In this document: positions 16,300-27,623 of the stretch, piece after piece
Layout of the letters: each line of letters opens with the position of its first letter
Position numbering within the stretch: position 1 is the first letter of the stretch
From: Dyadobacter subterraneus
Lineage (GTDB): Bacteria > Bacteroidota > Bacteroidia > Cytophagales > Spirosomataceae
Reading direction: 5' to 3'
NCBI RefSeq assembly: GCF_015221875.1
Contig: NZ_JACYGY010000001.1
Span: forward strand, 4,256,501-4,320,500
Length of the DNA: 64,000 nucleotides
Made by a program: the position numbers and the translations under genes
Notes under the pieces: generated by a model
Database searches by the model: none
What the model saw: only the letters and a program-made list of their open reading frames with translations
What the model was told of the DNA's origin: nothing

Positions 16300-19200
16300 A
16301 TGAAAAAGTGTTTTTACAAAATTACCTGCCAGGCTGGCTTGGTCTGCATGGCATTGTTGCAGCTGCCGGCAGCTGCACATGCAAAAGCCTTTGAAAGGCC
16401 CCTGGTCCTGACTGATCAGCGCAGCGAGTTTACGATCAGAGGAAAAGTGACATCTGCTGAAAAAGAGCCACTTCCCGGCGTCACCATCGTCGTTAAGGGA
16501 ACATCACAGGGAACAACGACAGATGCGGATGGGCAGTTTACCTTGAATTTAGCGGGTCCAGGTGCAGTGCTGACCGTTAGCTTCATTGGCTACGCCACCA
16601 AAGAGATAACAGTAAATAGCCAAAGCACCCTGAATATTGAACTCGAATCAGATGTAAGGGGGCTTGACGAAGTAGTAGTCGTTGGCTACTCAGCCAAAAA
16701 ACTGAGGTATTTGTCAAGCTCTGTTTCAACGATTGGAAACGAGAAGCTGCGTGATGTCACCTCCAACGAACTGCCCAATCTTTTGCAAGGCAAGGCTCCT
16801 GGTGTGGTGGTGTCTTCCGGCTCAGGAGATCCGACAAAACCTGCCAGTATTGTGATCCGAGGAGCAGGAACGATCTCGGCAGGAACTGCACCGCTTTATG
16901 TGGTCGATGGCAATATTGACGGGACTTACAATCCGGTTGATGTGGAAAGTGTGACGGTGCTGAAAGATGTGGCCGCCACCGGTCTTTATGGTTCGCGCGC
17001 TGCGAATGGCGTGATCATTGTCAACACCAAAATGGGTAAATCCTCAAAAACCGAAATCAGCGTGAATAATACACTGGGCTTTGCGCAGGCGACCACAGGA
17101 AAGTTTAAGCTGATGAACGCTCAGCAGCTCTTTGATTACCAAAGCTCTTTTTACCCAAGGAACGCGGCTGTTCTTTCGACCAACACCAACTGGTGGGATC
17201 AGGCCTTCCGCACCGCCTTTGTTAACAACCATAATATTTCGGCTTCCGGCGGAAATGACAAGACTACCTTTTATGTGTCTGGCAACTATTATAAAGAGCA
17301 GGGAACCTTGGTTGACAACGATAGGACAGGTTACAATTTCCGGGCAAACCTTAAAACAAAGTTCACAGACAGGCTCACAGCGATGATCCTTTTTAACGGA
17401 CAGTATACCAAGGATAATCTGCAAAACAGCAATACCCTCTACGACGCCTACGTGAATCTTCCTTTTGACCCTGCTTACGATGCCAACGGAGCACCCGTAG
17501 ACGGCCGTTACTACAGTGGCTGGCTGGGCCGTGACAGGGAAAATTTTCTGCAATCGCTGCTGTACAACTATGCCAACGGCAAATCCTTAAAAACAAGCCT
17601 GGATGTAAACCTGGACTACGAGCTGACTAAAAAGATTACGCTTTCCAGCTATAACCGTGTCAATTTTGCCAATGCCAATACAGTAACGTATTACGACAGA
17701 AGAACCAAGCAGGGAGGCGCTAACGGCGGAGAACTCTACACTGGAAGCACCGATGCGCACAGGCTTCTGAGCTCAAACCGCATCCGTTATAATGAAGAGA
17801 TCGGAAAACATAGCCTGGCACTTCTGGGCGCTGCAGAAGCGGAAACTTCCTACAACCGGTACGCGTCTGTTTCAGGAAAAGGTCTTCCTGCCGGCCATGA
17901 TGTCATGTCGGTGGCAACCAACATTTTGACCTCTCCGACAGATTACAGCGAGCAGGTCGCTTTCCGCAAGTTTTTAGGTCAGGCCGATTATAGCTTCGAT
18001 AACCGCTATTTTCTTGTCGGCTCGTTTGTGAATGAATTCTCTTCGCTTTTTGGAAAAAACAATTCAGCGGCGAACTTCTACCAGCTTGGCGCTTCCTGGG
18101 TGCTAAGCAACGAAGCATTTATGAAAGGAAATAAAACGCTCACATTTGCCAAAATCCGTGCCAGCTACGGAACGGTCGGCAATGCTACTATCCCTAATTT
18201 TGCCTCACTGGGGCTGTATTCGATATCACAGTCAGCCAGCTATGCAGGACTACCCGGCGCATCACCCTTTCAAAAGGGGAATCCGGATCTGACCTGGGAA
18301 AAAATCCTGTCCTCAAATCTGGGCGCCGATATCAGTTTGTGGAACCGGATCGATCTGAGCGTTGATGTCTATAATAAAAAATCAAAGGATCTGCTCTATC
18401 AAAAACCATTGGCTGCTGTGACAGGTTACAGTTACGTTTGGGTCAATGCAGGTTCTGTCAGAAACCGCGGACTTGAATTCAACCTGACCTCGCGCAACAT
18501 TACGGGTCGTAATTTCAGTTGGGAGACCAACCTGAACATGGCCTTTAACAGAAACAAAATCCTTGAACTCAGCGGCGGGGCAGCAACCTTCAACCCAGGA
18601 AACCGTCTGCCGCTGGCAGCAGGGCATGATATGGGCGAGTACAATCTGCCGATCTGGGCCGGGGTCAATCCCGACAACGGGGATCCGCAGTGGGAAAAGC
18701 TGACGCCCGGCGCTGATGGCACTATCACCAAGACGCTCACCAACGTCTATAGCAGCGTACAGACAGCAGATTCCAGACAGTTTACGAAAAAGTCTGCCAC
18801 ACCGAAATTCACAGGAGGTTTCTCGAACACATTTTCTTATAGAGGTTTCAGCCTCTCGGCTTTCTTTAATTTCGTCTACGGTAACTGGGTTTATAACGAC
18901 AGCCGTTTTTATTTTGATAACGATGGACTTTATGAGAGCTACAACGCGATGGTGCTGGCCAAAGGCTGGTCGCGCTGGGAAAAGCCAGGAGATATTGCCA
19001 CCCATCCCAAGCCAATCGTCGGTGGAAACAAGGATTCAAACCAATCCTCTTCACGGTACCTGGAAGATGGCAGCTACCTTCGTTTAAGAAATGTCAGACT
19101 GGGTTACACCATACCTGCGGCCGCGGTGAAAAGAATTGGCCTGTCCAGAGCCAACGTTTTTCTCAGCGCTGATAATCTTTTTACCGCCACCAAATTTACC

Positions 19201-19317
19201 GGCACTGATCCGGAGGTATCGCTTTCACGCGAGGCAGACAATGGTGGACTGGGCACTTCCTACATGAAGTACCCGATCAGCCGCAAGTTTTTGTTTGGCA
19301 TCAATTTCACTTTGTAA
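16300..19317 (+). CDS. SusC/RagA-type TonB-linked outer-membrane protein
   Basis: A 1005-aa receptor with a signal peptide (MKKCFYKITCQAGLVCMALL... AHA). A carboxypeptidase-regulatory domain follows at about residues 45-125 (IRGKVTSAEKEPLPGVTIV, GTTTDADGQF), then DEVVVVGYS as the TonB-box-like connector. The plug shows LLQGKAPGVVVSSGSGDP, IVIRGAGTISAGTAPLYVVD, DVESVTVLKDVAATGLYGS and ANGVIIVNTKMGK. The remainder is a barrel ending KFLFGINFTL. It forms the transport channel of a SusCD complex with the protein encoded 14 nt downstream. The hybrid regulator gene after susD probably controls it. The substrate cannot be read from sequence, as no glycoside hydrolase or peptidase is linked. Confidence 0.95.
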   Translation: MKKCFYKITCQAGLVCMALLQLPAAAHAKAFERPLVLTDQRSEFTIRGKVTSAEKEPLPGVTIVVKGTSQGTTTDADGQFTLNLAGPGAVLTVSFIGYATKEITVNSQSTLNIELESDVRGLDEVVVVGYSAKKLRYLSSSVSTIGNEKLRDVTSNELPNLLQGKAPGVVVSSGSGDPTKPASIVIRGAGTISAGTAPLYVVDGNIDGTYNPVDVESVTVLKDVAATGLYGSRAANGVIIVNTKMGKSSKTEISVNNTLGFAQATTGKFKLMNAQQLFDYQSSFYPRNAAVLSTNTNWWDQAFRTAFVNNHNISASGGNDKTTFYVSGNYYKEQGTLVDNDRTGYNFRANLKTKFTDRLTAMILFNGQYTKDNLQNSNTLYDAYVNLPFDPAYDANGAPVDGRYYSGWLGRDRENFLQSLLYNYANGKSLKTSLDVNLDYELTKKITLSSYNRVNFANANTVTYYDRRTKQGGANGGELYTGSTDAHRLLSSNRIRYNEEIGKHSLALLGAAEAETSYNRYASVSGKGLPAGHDVMSVATNILTSPTDYSEQVAFRKFLGQADYSFDNRYFLVGSFVNEFSSLFGKNNSAANFYQLGASWVLSNEAFMKGNKTLTFAKIRASYGTVGNATIPNFASLGLYSISQSASYAGLPGASPFQKGNPDLTWEKILSSNLGADISLWNRIDLSVDVYNKKSKDLLYQKPLAAVTGYSYVWVNAGSVRNRGLEFNLTSRNITGRNFSWETNLNMAFNRNKILELSGGAATFNPGNRLPLAAGHDMGEYNLPIWAGVNPDNGDPQWEKLTPGADGTITKTLTNVYSSVQTADSRQFTKKSATPKFTGGFSNTFSYRGFSLSAFFNFVYGNWVYNDSRFYFDNDGLYESYNAMVLAKGWSRWEKPGDIATHPKPIVGGNKDSNQSSSRYLEDGSYLRLRNVRLGYTIPAAAVKRIGLSRANVFLSADNLFTATKFTGTDPEVSLSREADNGGLGTSYMKYPISRKFLFGINFTL

Positions 19318-19331
19318 AATCCTGAACCGCT

Positions 19332-20837
19332 ATGAAACTCAATTCCATAAAACTTTTTTTTTCACTGGGAATGGTGCTGTTCTGCTCTGTTTCCTGCGAG
19401 CAGTATTTTCAGCCGACCACAACAATCGACGAGACGACCGCGCTGGCCAATGAGTCCGATGTGCAGACTGTGACGACCGGAACTTACGCGCTTCTGATCA
19501 ATGCCAATTATACAACCAGCGGCCATTACCTGATGGAGTATCCAAGCGATGAGATTGCCCAGGGCCAGATCTCTTCCAATGATCTTACACGCCTTTACCG
19601 CTACACACATATCAATACCTCCACACATGCAACTGCTTTCTGGAGTCAGGCTTATAAAGTGATTGCGGCCGCCAATAAGGTCATCGCCTTCGTACCGGAT
19701 AATGCCTCGGATGAATTAAAACAGCTGAAAGGAGAAAATCTGTTTTTAAGGGCAATGGTGCATTTTAACCTGGTAAGAATGTTTGGCCGGCCATATCCGC
19801 AGAACGCTGGCGCAAACCCGGGCGTACCTATTCTTCATGAAGCCATGAGTGATGAGCAGCTTCTGACCATTTCAAGATCGTCGGTCAAAGAGGTCTATGA
19901 CTTTGTCATCAATGATCTGGTGCTGGCAGCTTCGCTGATGGGTTCGACCAAAACCAATATTTACGCTTCAAAAGAGGTGGCCTATGCCCTACTTTCAAAG
20001 GTATATCTTTTCAAGGAAGACAATGCCAATGCTTTAAAGTATGCCAATCTTGTCCTGGATAGCAAACGTTACACGCTGGTATCATCCTCTGAGCTTCCCA
20101 GCTACTTTAAAAAGACGCCGGAGACCAATACCGAAACGATTTTTGCAGTGCGGCATACCAACGTTCAGATTGCAGGCATCGGTACGATGTACATCAGCAG
20201 CGATCAGGCTGGAAACCCGCTTGGCCAGGGTGTAAGCGGTTGGGCAGAGCTATACGCTTCAAAAAAATACGTTGATTTTATCGGGCAGCATCCCGAGGAT
20301 ATCAGAAAATCTTTTGTTATACCCTATGTAATCGGCGGATCGCTGCAGTACAATCAAAAACTGACGCCTGCTACGCCGATGTATTATATCGATAAATTCA
20401 CGCTTCAGGAAAATGTAATTAATGCAAGCTCGCCGGTTTATCTTCGTCTTGCCGATATTTATCTCATTAGGGCAGAAGCCAACGCAAAGCTTGGCAACAC
20501 ACAGGCTGCGCTTGCAGATGTTAACCTGATCCGCACCCGGGCAGGTCTTTCAGGCAGCGCACTTCACACGCAGGCCAGTATGTCTGCCCAAAGTAAAACA
20601 GCGCTTGATCTTGTTTTGGAAGAGCGTTATCTCGAACTTGCCTTTGAAGGGCACCGCGTGTATGATCTTTTTAGAAACAACCTTCCGATGGTCAGAAATT
20701 ACCCTGGCACACACGCGCAGAACAATACGCCGACTACGGATGTACGACAGACCGTTTTGCCAACCGATCCAAGGGTCGTCTATTATATACCGCAGGCAGA
20801 AATTAACCAAAACAGTAACCTGATTCAAAATCCCTGA
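19332..20837 (+). CDS. SusD/RagB-family surface lipoprotein
   Basis: A 501-aa lipoprotein with signal peptide and lipobox (LFCSVSCEQYF, acylated Cys about residue 23). SusD-type motifs include NESDVQTVTTGTYALLINAN near the N-terminus, the TPR-bearing LKGENLFLRAMVHFNLVRMFG, and the late segments LRLADIYLIRAEANAKLG and LVLEERYLELAFEGHRVYDLFR. It acts as the lid that captures substrate over the SusC barrel. It is co-transcribed with susC and followed by a strong terminator at 20861-20900. Confidence 0.95.
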   Translation: MKLNSIKLFFSLGMVLFCSVSCEQYFQPTTTIDETTALANESDVQTVTTGTYALLINANYTTSGHYLMEYPSDEIAQGQISSNDLTRLYRYTHINTSTHATAFWSQAYKVIAAANKVIAFVPDNASDELKQLKGENLFLRAMVHFNLVRMFGRPYPQNAGANPGVPILHEAMSDEQLLTISRSSVKEVYDFVINDLVLAASLMGSTKTNIYASKEVAYALLSKVYLFKEDNANALKYANLVLDSKRYTLVSSSELPSYFKKTPETNTETIFAVRHTNVQIAGIGTMYISSDQAGNPLGQGVSGWAELYASKKYVDFIGQHPEDIRKSFVIPYVIGGSLQYNQKLTPATPMYYIDKFTLQENVINASSPVYLRLADIYLIRAEANAKLGNTQAALADVNLIRTRAGLSGSALHTQASMSAQSKTALDLVLEERYLELAFEGHRVYDLFRNNLPMVRNYPGTHAQNNTPTTDVRQTVLPTDPRVVYYIPQAEINQNSNLIQNP

Positions 20838-20860
20838 TTCAGAATTGCCACAATAAGATA

Positions 20861-20900
20861 AACGTCTGAAAGATGCCTATTTTGGCAGCTTTCAGACGTT
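20861..20900 (+). terminator. Rho-independent terminator of susCD
   Basis: A near-perfect 17-position stem (AACGTCTGAAAG-a-TGCC / GGCA-g-CTTTCAGACGTT) with a 6-nt loop, 23 nt after the susD stop codon. Confidence 0.85.
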
Positions 20901-21477
20901 TAAGGGACTGGTCTGCCATCTGTCAGGTTATTACGGCTAATTCAGAGGTATAGAAAACAAGATGATATTTGCTATCTGTGGTAAAATACATAGACGACAC
21001 ACAGATAAAGAGGGCCGATTACCAGATAAAATCTGTACTAAGAGCTTTCAGCGGCGAAAACGCCATGAAGATAACAAAGGATCTAAAAGGAAATAATGAA
21101 ACACTTCCAGTCCTAAGCTGCTCTTATAAGGCCATTGAAAGGCAAAAACTGGTAACCGGTTATTTTTAGGGATCAACCGTATTTAAAAAACAAAGAAATT
21201 ATAGTAGTTGGCATATGTTTTATCATTTCACAGATCAGGCAGGTTTCAGTGTATCGTTGTCAGTAACCGGCCAAAGTCTAGGCTTGGCTGATCTGCCATT
21301 AATTTCCATCAGACTGGTGCGAAATTAGCACCCAGAGTATTTCACCTGGCTAATCAAAGAGTGAGTATAATTTCGGCGTTGTAACCTTTGTTTATTAAGT
21401 TAACGTCATAAATTCGGCAGCCTGATAGCTTGATGGAGATGTGAAGATGGGCGTCAGTCTGGTGAAATGCAAGTTCA
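20901..21477. other. Intergenic stretch before the hybrid regulator
   Basis: About 580 bp, no supportable gene. The sequence just before 21478 should hold the hybrid regulator's promoter; TAACCTTTG near 21380 resembles a -7 box with one extra base. Confidence 0.4.
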
Positions 21478-24400
21478 ATGATAGTAAGATTAGTTAGTCT
21501 TTTACTGTTTGTCACATTTATCTGCACGGCACAGGAAAGTCCCTGGCAGCCCATTACCATTTCGGACGGACTTTCACAGGGCATGGTTTACGATCTTCTC
21601 GAAGATAAGGAAGGATTTCTTTGGTTTGCCACCAAAGACGGACTGAACCGCTATGACGGTTATAATTTTAAGGTCTTTACCCATGATCCTTATAATGACA
21701 AGAGTATCTCGGGCAATACCTGCACTGCCCTTTTGCAGGATAGTAAGGGAAGAATATGGATCGGGACGGAAAAGGATGGCTTGAACCTTTTTGATCCCAA
21801 GTCCCAGCGATTTTACCATGCAACTATCAGCGATAAAGATCAGGCCAATGCGGGTAATTACGGTATTATATTCATCAAAGAGGATGTAGATGGCACCATA
21901 TGGCTCATAGCAGATAAACCAGGTAAAATTTACAAAATCACATCTCTGGAATCCTTCCCCACCCAATCTGATTTTACCGGCCTGATACAGCCGGCAGCTC
22001 ATACTGCAAAAGCTGAAAAACACGAACGCTTCCTTTTCGATCATCACGCTATTGGTTTTATATTTTCTACAAATCTGTATCGTTCCAAAGACCGGCATCC
22101 AAAGGTGGCCGATATTTCTCCCTGGTTTTCTTCTTATACTATCCTGGAAGATGCTTCACAGCGTTTCTGGGGCGTTGGACAAGATAGTATTGTTTGCTGG
22201 AAAAAAAATCTGATCAAAACAATCACATTTCCCAAAGGCGGGGCAAGTGTCGCCAACCAGTTTTCAGACGGCACGATCGCTATTTGCAATCAACGGTTCA
22301 CATGGCTGTTTAAACCCGACGAACTTTTAAAGCTTGATAGTCTCACTGCCCGCAACGCCTACATGGCAATGCCTTTGACGATGAATTCGGTGAATCAGCT
22401 TTTCCAGGATCGACAGGCAACTTATGGGCCTGCACCAAGGGATACGGCCTGCTAAAATTTAATCCGCGCGTCAAGCAGTTCAAATCGTTTCTGCCATCAA
22501 GCTCACCGGCCGCGCTTTTCCAGGACGTTAAGGGAAATGTGTATTTGCACGCCAATCACAATCCATCCTACCAGATATACAGACTCAACAAATCAGATAA
22601 TTCCATTCAAAGTTTACCCTCGGGTATCGGTGCCCGCGGCATTCGCCACCATGTCATCTATCAGGATCGTCAGCACAATATCTGGATGATCATCGACAGT
22701 GATGCCAAACCCGGGGCGGTGCTTATGAAGATATCAGAAGATTGGAAAATCCTCAGGCAATATCCGCTTGCTCTTTTTAATGAGAAGAATTTTACTTTAA
22801 AAATACACGAAGACGAAAAAGGATTTCTCTGGCTGGGGCTTTCCAATGGTGCGTTTTTAAGATTTAATCCGGAAGCTGAAAAATTTACCGCCTACAGCTA
22901 CCGCTACCTTCTTCCTTTAAGCGGCTCGGTGGTAGAGAATTTTTGCATGTACCAGGATGGTAAAACCATGTGGATCGGTACCCAGAAGGGATTGATACGC
23001 GCTGAAAATTTTCAGTCCAAGCCCAGCTTTTCCATTTACAAAAATAGCAGAAGTGACCGGCAAAGTCTGAGCAACGACTTTGTGTCGGGCGTTATTAACG
23101 ATCCGCTACGCCCTGGGAAGTACCTTTGGGTAAGTACCAAAGGCGGCGGATTGGAGCGCTTTGAGAAACAAACGGGAAAATTTGAGCACTTTACCGAAAA
23201 CCAGGGACTTCCTAACAAAGTCGTTTACGGAATTCTGCCGGGTAATGATCACATGCTGTGGATGAGCACCAACTGGGGGCTTTCTTCGCTGAATCCCAAA
23301 ACACTGATTTTTACAAACTTCAATAAATCCGATGGGCTTCAGGACGATGAGTTCAATACCAATTCCTACTTTAAAGCGCTCAATGGTGAGCTTCTTTTTG
23401 GGGGCATCAAAGGAATTAACATCTTTCGGCCCTCAGCCATTAGCAGCAATAAAAATCCGCCTGTTACCCGGTTGATCGGTTTACAAATTAATAATGAGCA
23501 AATCCAACCGGGTGACCAAACCCATCTGCTTGCCCAGGCATTGGGAAATACAGCCGAACTTGATCTTTCGCACGATCAGAATCAGATCGCATTGGAATTT
23601 GCTGTGATGGATTTTACCAATCCTGTCAAGAATCGCTTCCGCTACCAGCTCGAAGGTATTGACCGCGACTGGGTGGAAGCCAATACCCATCATTTCGCCA
23701 ACTATGCCCAGCTACCGCACGGAAAGTACGTTTTCAAGGTTATCGGTACAACCAACGGTCAGGTATGGAGTGCACCTGCTAAGCTCAGCATCCGGATTCA
23801 CCCTCCTTTTTACAAAACCTGGTGGGCTTATCTGATTTACTGCACCCTGCTGGTTTATTTATGGTACCGCTCCAACCAAAGTCAGCTCAGACGGGTACGG
23901 CTGCAGCAGCAGCTTCTTTATAAAGACAAAGAGGCCTCGCGCCTGGCAGAACTCGATATGATCAAAAATAATTTTTTCGCCAACATTTCGCACGAATTCC
24001 GTACACCGCTTACCCTGCTGACAGGTCCTGTGAATCTGCGTCATAAGAAGTACCCCACTGAGCAGTTGATCCCGACGATGCAGCGAAATCTGCTGCGGTT
24101 ACAGACGCTGATCAACCAGTTACTGGACCTTTCCAAACTCGAAGCAGGAAAGATGGAGCTTAAAGTTCAGTATGCCGACCTGGCCGGTTTTCTAAGCCCT
24201 TTGTTTGCTTCCTTTGAATCGGTGGCCCAAAGCAAGCAGATACTTTTTGAAAAGCCACAAAGCCATTTTACTCAGATGGTTTATTTCGATGCTGACAAAA
24301 TAGAGAAGATTGTTACCAATCTGCTATCAAACGCCTTTAAGTTTACACCTGAAAACGGACGGGTTAAAGTCGATGTCACCTACCAGATCCAACCTTCGGA

Positions 24401-25511
24401 CTTATCTGCTTCATCGGCACGTATTACGATCACTGATAACGGCATTGGGATTGATCCTGTGCGCCTACCCAGGATCTTTGACCGCTTTTATCAGATTGAC
24501 AGCGGACGCAGGCGCGATCATGAAGGGACAGGTATTGGCCTTGCGTTGGTAAAGGAGCTCGTAAGTGCGCTCGGTGGCACTATTGATGTTAAAAGCGCTC
24601 CCGGCAGTGGTAGTACGTTTACGGTCGTGCTGCCTTGCGATCTGGCCAGCTGGACGAACTACGTGTCCGTGCAGCAGCCCGAAGACAACTCAGCACCATT
24701 CGCTTCGCAGCCAGTTTACGCGCAAACCGAACCGTCTGATTTGAAAAATACCGGAGAACTTCCGGTTCTTCTGATTGTAGAAGACAATGTGGATCTTCGG
24801 GCATTTGTAAGGAGCATTTTTGAAGGGACTTTTCATATTGAGGAAGCCAAGGACGGACAGCAGGGACTTGAGCTGGCCATTAGCCACATACCTGATGTAA
24901 TCATCAGCGATTTAATGATGCCGCGCATGGATGGACTGGATTTTTGTAAGGCTGTTAAAACAGATTTTCGCACCGATCACATTCCGGTGATACTGCTCAC
25001 TGCAAAAGCGGCCCTCAAAGATCGGCTGGAAGGCTTGCAGCTCGGCGCGGACGATTACATAGCCAAACCTTTTGATACCGATGAGCTGAAAGTCAGGGTG
25101 GAGAACCTTTTTAAGCAGCGCCAACTACTCCAGCAAAAATACGCTCAGCATATCGCTTCCGGGTCTGTGACGGCAGACGCCGCCAAAGTAGGTTCTGCTG
25201 ATGAAAAATTTCTTCAAAGAGCCAACTCGATCTTAGAGGAGAAACTTTCCGATAGTAGCTTTACGATCGAACAATTTGCTACCGAAATGGGCATCACCTC
25301 AGTTCAGCTGCGCCGAAAACTCAAAGCCATTACTGGCCAGACAGGCATTGAATACCTGCGCAACTATCGCTTGCAAAAAGCCGCCTCGCTTCTTGCAAAT
25401 AAAGCAGCAACCGTTTCCGAAACCGCCTACATGCTGGGTTTTGAGAGTCTTTCCTATTTTTCGAAAGTCTTTCAGGAAAGGTTTGGAAAGAAACCTTCCG
25501 AATGGGTTTAA
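21478..25511 (+). pseudogene. Hybrid two-component regulator (HTCS), one-base frameshift
   Basis: Two adjacent frames together make one typical HTCS of about 1340 aa. The first (21478-22455) holds a signal peptide and beta-propeller repeats (WQPITISDGLSQGMVYDLL, DKEGFLWFATKDGLNRYDG). The second (open from about 22416 to 25511) continues the propeller, then a Y_Y_Y domain, a membrane segment and HisKA (NISHEFRTPLTLL). It ends with HATPase (LLSNAFKFTPENG, DNGIGI, GTGIGLAL), a receiver (ISDLMMPRMDG) and an AraC-type HTH ending SYFSKVFQERFGKKPSEWV. At 22414-22417 CGACAGGCAAC should read with one more G (R-Q-G-N-L-W), which would restore one frame. Either the gene is broken or the base is a sequence error. 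It lies right after susCD, so it is the expected regulator of that operon. Confidence 0.88.
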
Positions 25512-25632
25512 GCCCTGAATTTATTGCGAAAATGCTCGTTTTGTCCGAAATGAGCCAAAGAATGTCGTTTTTCAGCTAACAGTTTCCTGAACCGTTTTTT
25601 CAATTTTGCAGCTAAAACCAACTTAGTTTCCA

Positions 25633-27297
25633 ATGAAAAAACACCTTTACTTTTTGCTTTCAATTTTAATTAGTCACCATGCACTATCAGTGAACAGAAC
25701 CTGGGTTGGCACAACCGACAACTTCAGTACGGCTTCCAATTGGTCACCCAGTGGCGTGCCAACGGACCAAGACATACTCACGATCGCAAATGCTGTCAAT
25801 AGTCCTGTTATTTACGTGGGAACTGATGCCAATGCTAAGCGGATTTTTATGCGAACTGGTGCGGTGCTCACTGTCAACAGCGGAGCTTCATTGACGGTAA
25901 CAAATGCTAATCCCTCGAACCTATATTTGGCAGGACTTGATATGACAGAATGCTCCTTGATCAATCACGGGACGATAACCATAAAAGACCCTCCTTTGGC
26001 GGGATATACAGTTGGGATTGGCGCAGGCGGGTCATCGATTACAAATTCGGGAATCATTAACACCTACGGGGATGATGCCATACAGCTTTCATCAATATGT
26101 GAAATTAACAACCTTCCGACCGGAACGATCAATGTAAATGCACAGGTTCTTGGGGTTTACGAATACTCTTCACCTGGTGCAGTTTCAAACATTTCAAATA
26201 GTGGCACCATCAATATTGCTTCGAAAGAAGCAGGTATTTATCTTTCCCAAGGATTGTTATCAAACAGCGGATCAATAAATTTGTCAGAAAGTCTTGGGAT
26301 AAGCCTGCAAGAAAATGCAACTTTAAATAATCTTTCCTGCGGCAGAGTAATTCTTCAAGACTTTCCCGGCAATGACCTTATGAACCTTGGAACTGTAAAT
26401 AACAATGGACTCATTCAGATTTACTGGTCGATTGAAAATTCAGGCACCATTAGCAACCATGGCGTTCTGAAATATCAAAACCTTATATCGGCGGGTGGCA
26501 CGCTTACAAGCACCGATATTATTATTCAGGACAAAACAAATCCTATTGTGCAGGTTGGCAGTGCTGCTACCTCAGTTATCGTTGGCATTTATCGTAATGA
26601 AGCGGGCACCATTTCGGCTGGTACATTTACCCCGCCCAATCAGTTTTCGCCCTCGGGCCTGCCTGCCGGCAATACTACGCTTTATGCAAAAATTACCTCT
26701 TCGGGAAACTCCTGTGAGTATATTGTTCCGTTTGTTTATACAGCGCCGCCCTTGCCGGTAACACTGACGAACTTTTCAGGAAAAAATACCGGCAACAATC
26801 AAAATAAACTTACCTGGCTTACCTCGGATGAAAAGAACTTTGCGTATTTTGAAATACAGCGTTCTAATGATGCCCGCTCCTTTGAATCGATCGGCTCTGT
26901 GCAGGCATCCCAGCAAAGCAGCGCATTAAAATCCTATGAATTTACCGATAGCTATACCCTTGGCATGAATTACTACCGCCTCAAAATGGTCGACCGCGAC
27001 GGGAGTTATAATTTCTCCAAGATCATATCCATTTCTACTGCCGTTGATAAGGACTTCGTCGGCAGTTTTTACCCCAATCCATCCAGCGGACCGGTGTTTG
27101 TAGATGTTTATGCCGAAGCATCCGAGGCCTGGCAGATACGGGTATTTAGTACCAGCGGAAAAATGATCGCAAGCCAGAGCATCATGTTGCAAAAAGGGAT
27201 CAATAAAGTACCACTAACCAACCTGATTAAAGGCACAAATATCGTCCAGTTTCAAAACAGCAAAACAAGCACTTCCAAAGCGCTTGTTTACCAATAG
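25633..27297 (+). CDS. Secreted protein with type IX sorting domain
   Basis: A 554-aa protein with a signal peptide (YFLLSILISHHALS). The repetitive Asn/Gly/Thr-rich body (about 20-370) contains RTWVGTTDNFSTASNWSPSG and many NSGTI/NHGTI units, as expected for a beta-helix or adhesin-like stalk. A fibronectin-like segment follows (LPVTLTNFSGKN, YFEIQRSNDARSFESIGSV, NYYRLKMVDRDGSYNFSKI). The last ~75 residues are a T9SS type A sorting domain (FYPNPSSGPVFVDV, WQIRVFSTSGKMI). It should be exported by the type IX system and anchored or released at the surface. No catalytic motif is visible. The gene is followed by a good terminator. Confidence 0.88.
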   Translation: MKKHLYFLLSILISHHALSVNRTWVGTTDNFSTASNWSPSGVPTDQDILTIANAVNSPVIYVGTDANAKRIFMRTGAVLTVNSGASLTVTNANPSNLYLAGLDMTECSLINHGTITIKDPPLAGYTVGIGAGGSSITNSGIINTYGDDAIQLSSICEINNLPTGTINVNAQVLGVYEYSSPGAVSNISNSGTINIASKEAGIYLSQGLLSNSGSINLSESLGISLQENATLNNLSCGRVILQDFPGNDLMNLGTVNNNGLIQIYWSIENSGTISNHGVLKYQNLISAGGTLTSTDIIIQDKTNPIVQVGSAATSVIVGIYRNEAGTISAGTFTPPNQFSPSGLPAGNTTLYAKITSSGNSCEYIVPFVYTAPPLPVTLTNFSGKNTGNNQNKLTWLTSDEKNFAYFEIQRSNDARSFESIGSVQASQQSSALKSYEFTDSYTLGMNYYRLKMVDRDGSYNFSKIISISTAVDKDFVGSFYPNPSSGPVFVDVYAEASEAWQIRVFSTSGKMIASQSIMLQKGINKVPLTNLIKGTNIVQFQNSKTSTSKALVYQ

Positions 27298-27320
27298 CTT
27301 TTGTCTTATAAATCAGTTGG

Positions 27321-27360
27321 CCACCATCGTTTTGAGCAATGTAACGGTGGTGGTTTTTTT
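27321..27360 (+). terminator. Rho-independent terminator
   Basis: Stem CCACCATCG/CGGTGGTGG (one G-T pair), followed by seven T residues, 24 nt after the T9SS protein stop codon. Confidence 0.85.
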
Positions 27361-27562
27361 AGACCCTGGCTAAATGCCATTAACTGGTGATACATTGGAG
27401 AATTCGGTGTTTCACACCATTTAATTTCGTGGCAAATTGGTTCATCCCCGATTTTGGAGTGTCTCCGGATTTAACAGCAGTCTGCTTTTTATTAAGTCGA
27501 AACAGGCCAGGAAATCCGTTTGTCTTGTCATAGTTTGAATTTATTACATTGCCATAAAGCAA

Positions 27563-27591
27563 AAAGACCGGGAGCAATGCCCCCGGTCTTT
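27563..27591 (-). terminator. Rho-independent terminator of the lipoprotein/receptor operon
   Basis: A 10-bp stem AAAGACCGGG/CCCGGTCTTT. Read on the minus strand it is followed by TT and then GCTTT, about 33 nt beyond the stop codon of the lipoprotein gene. Confidence 0.75.
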
Positions 27592-27623
27592 CTAATTTTG
27601 TCACCAAAATTTCGCATGAAATT

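Noticed and set aside
18382..19005. 207-codon minus-strand frame inside susC, and similar antisense frames at 17044-17553 and 14821-15219.
   Set aside because: They run antisense through strongly conserved receptor or enzyme genes and contain no motif; they are frames left open by codon bias of the real genes.
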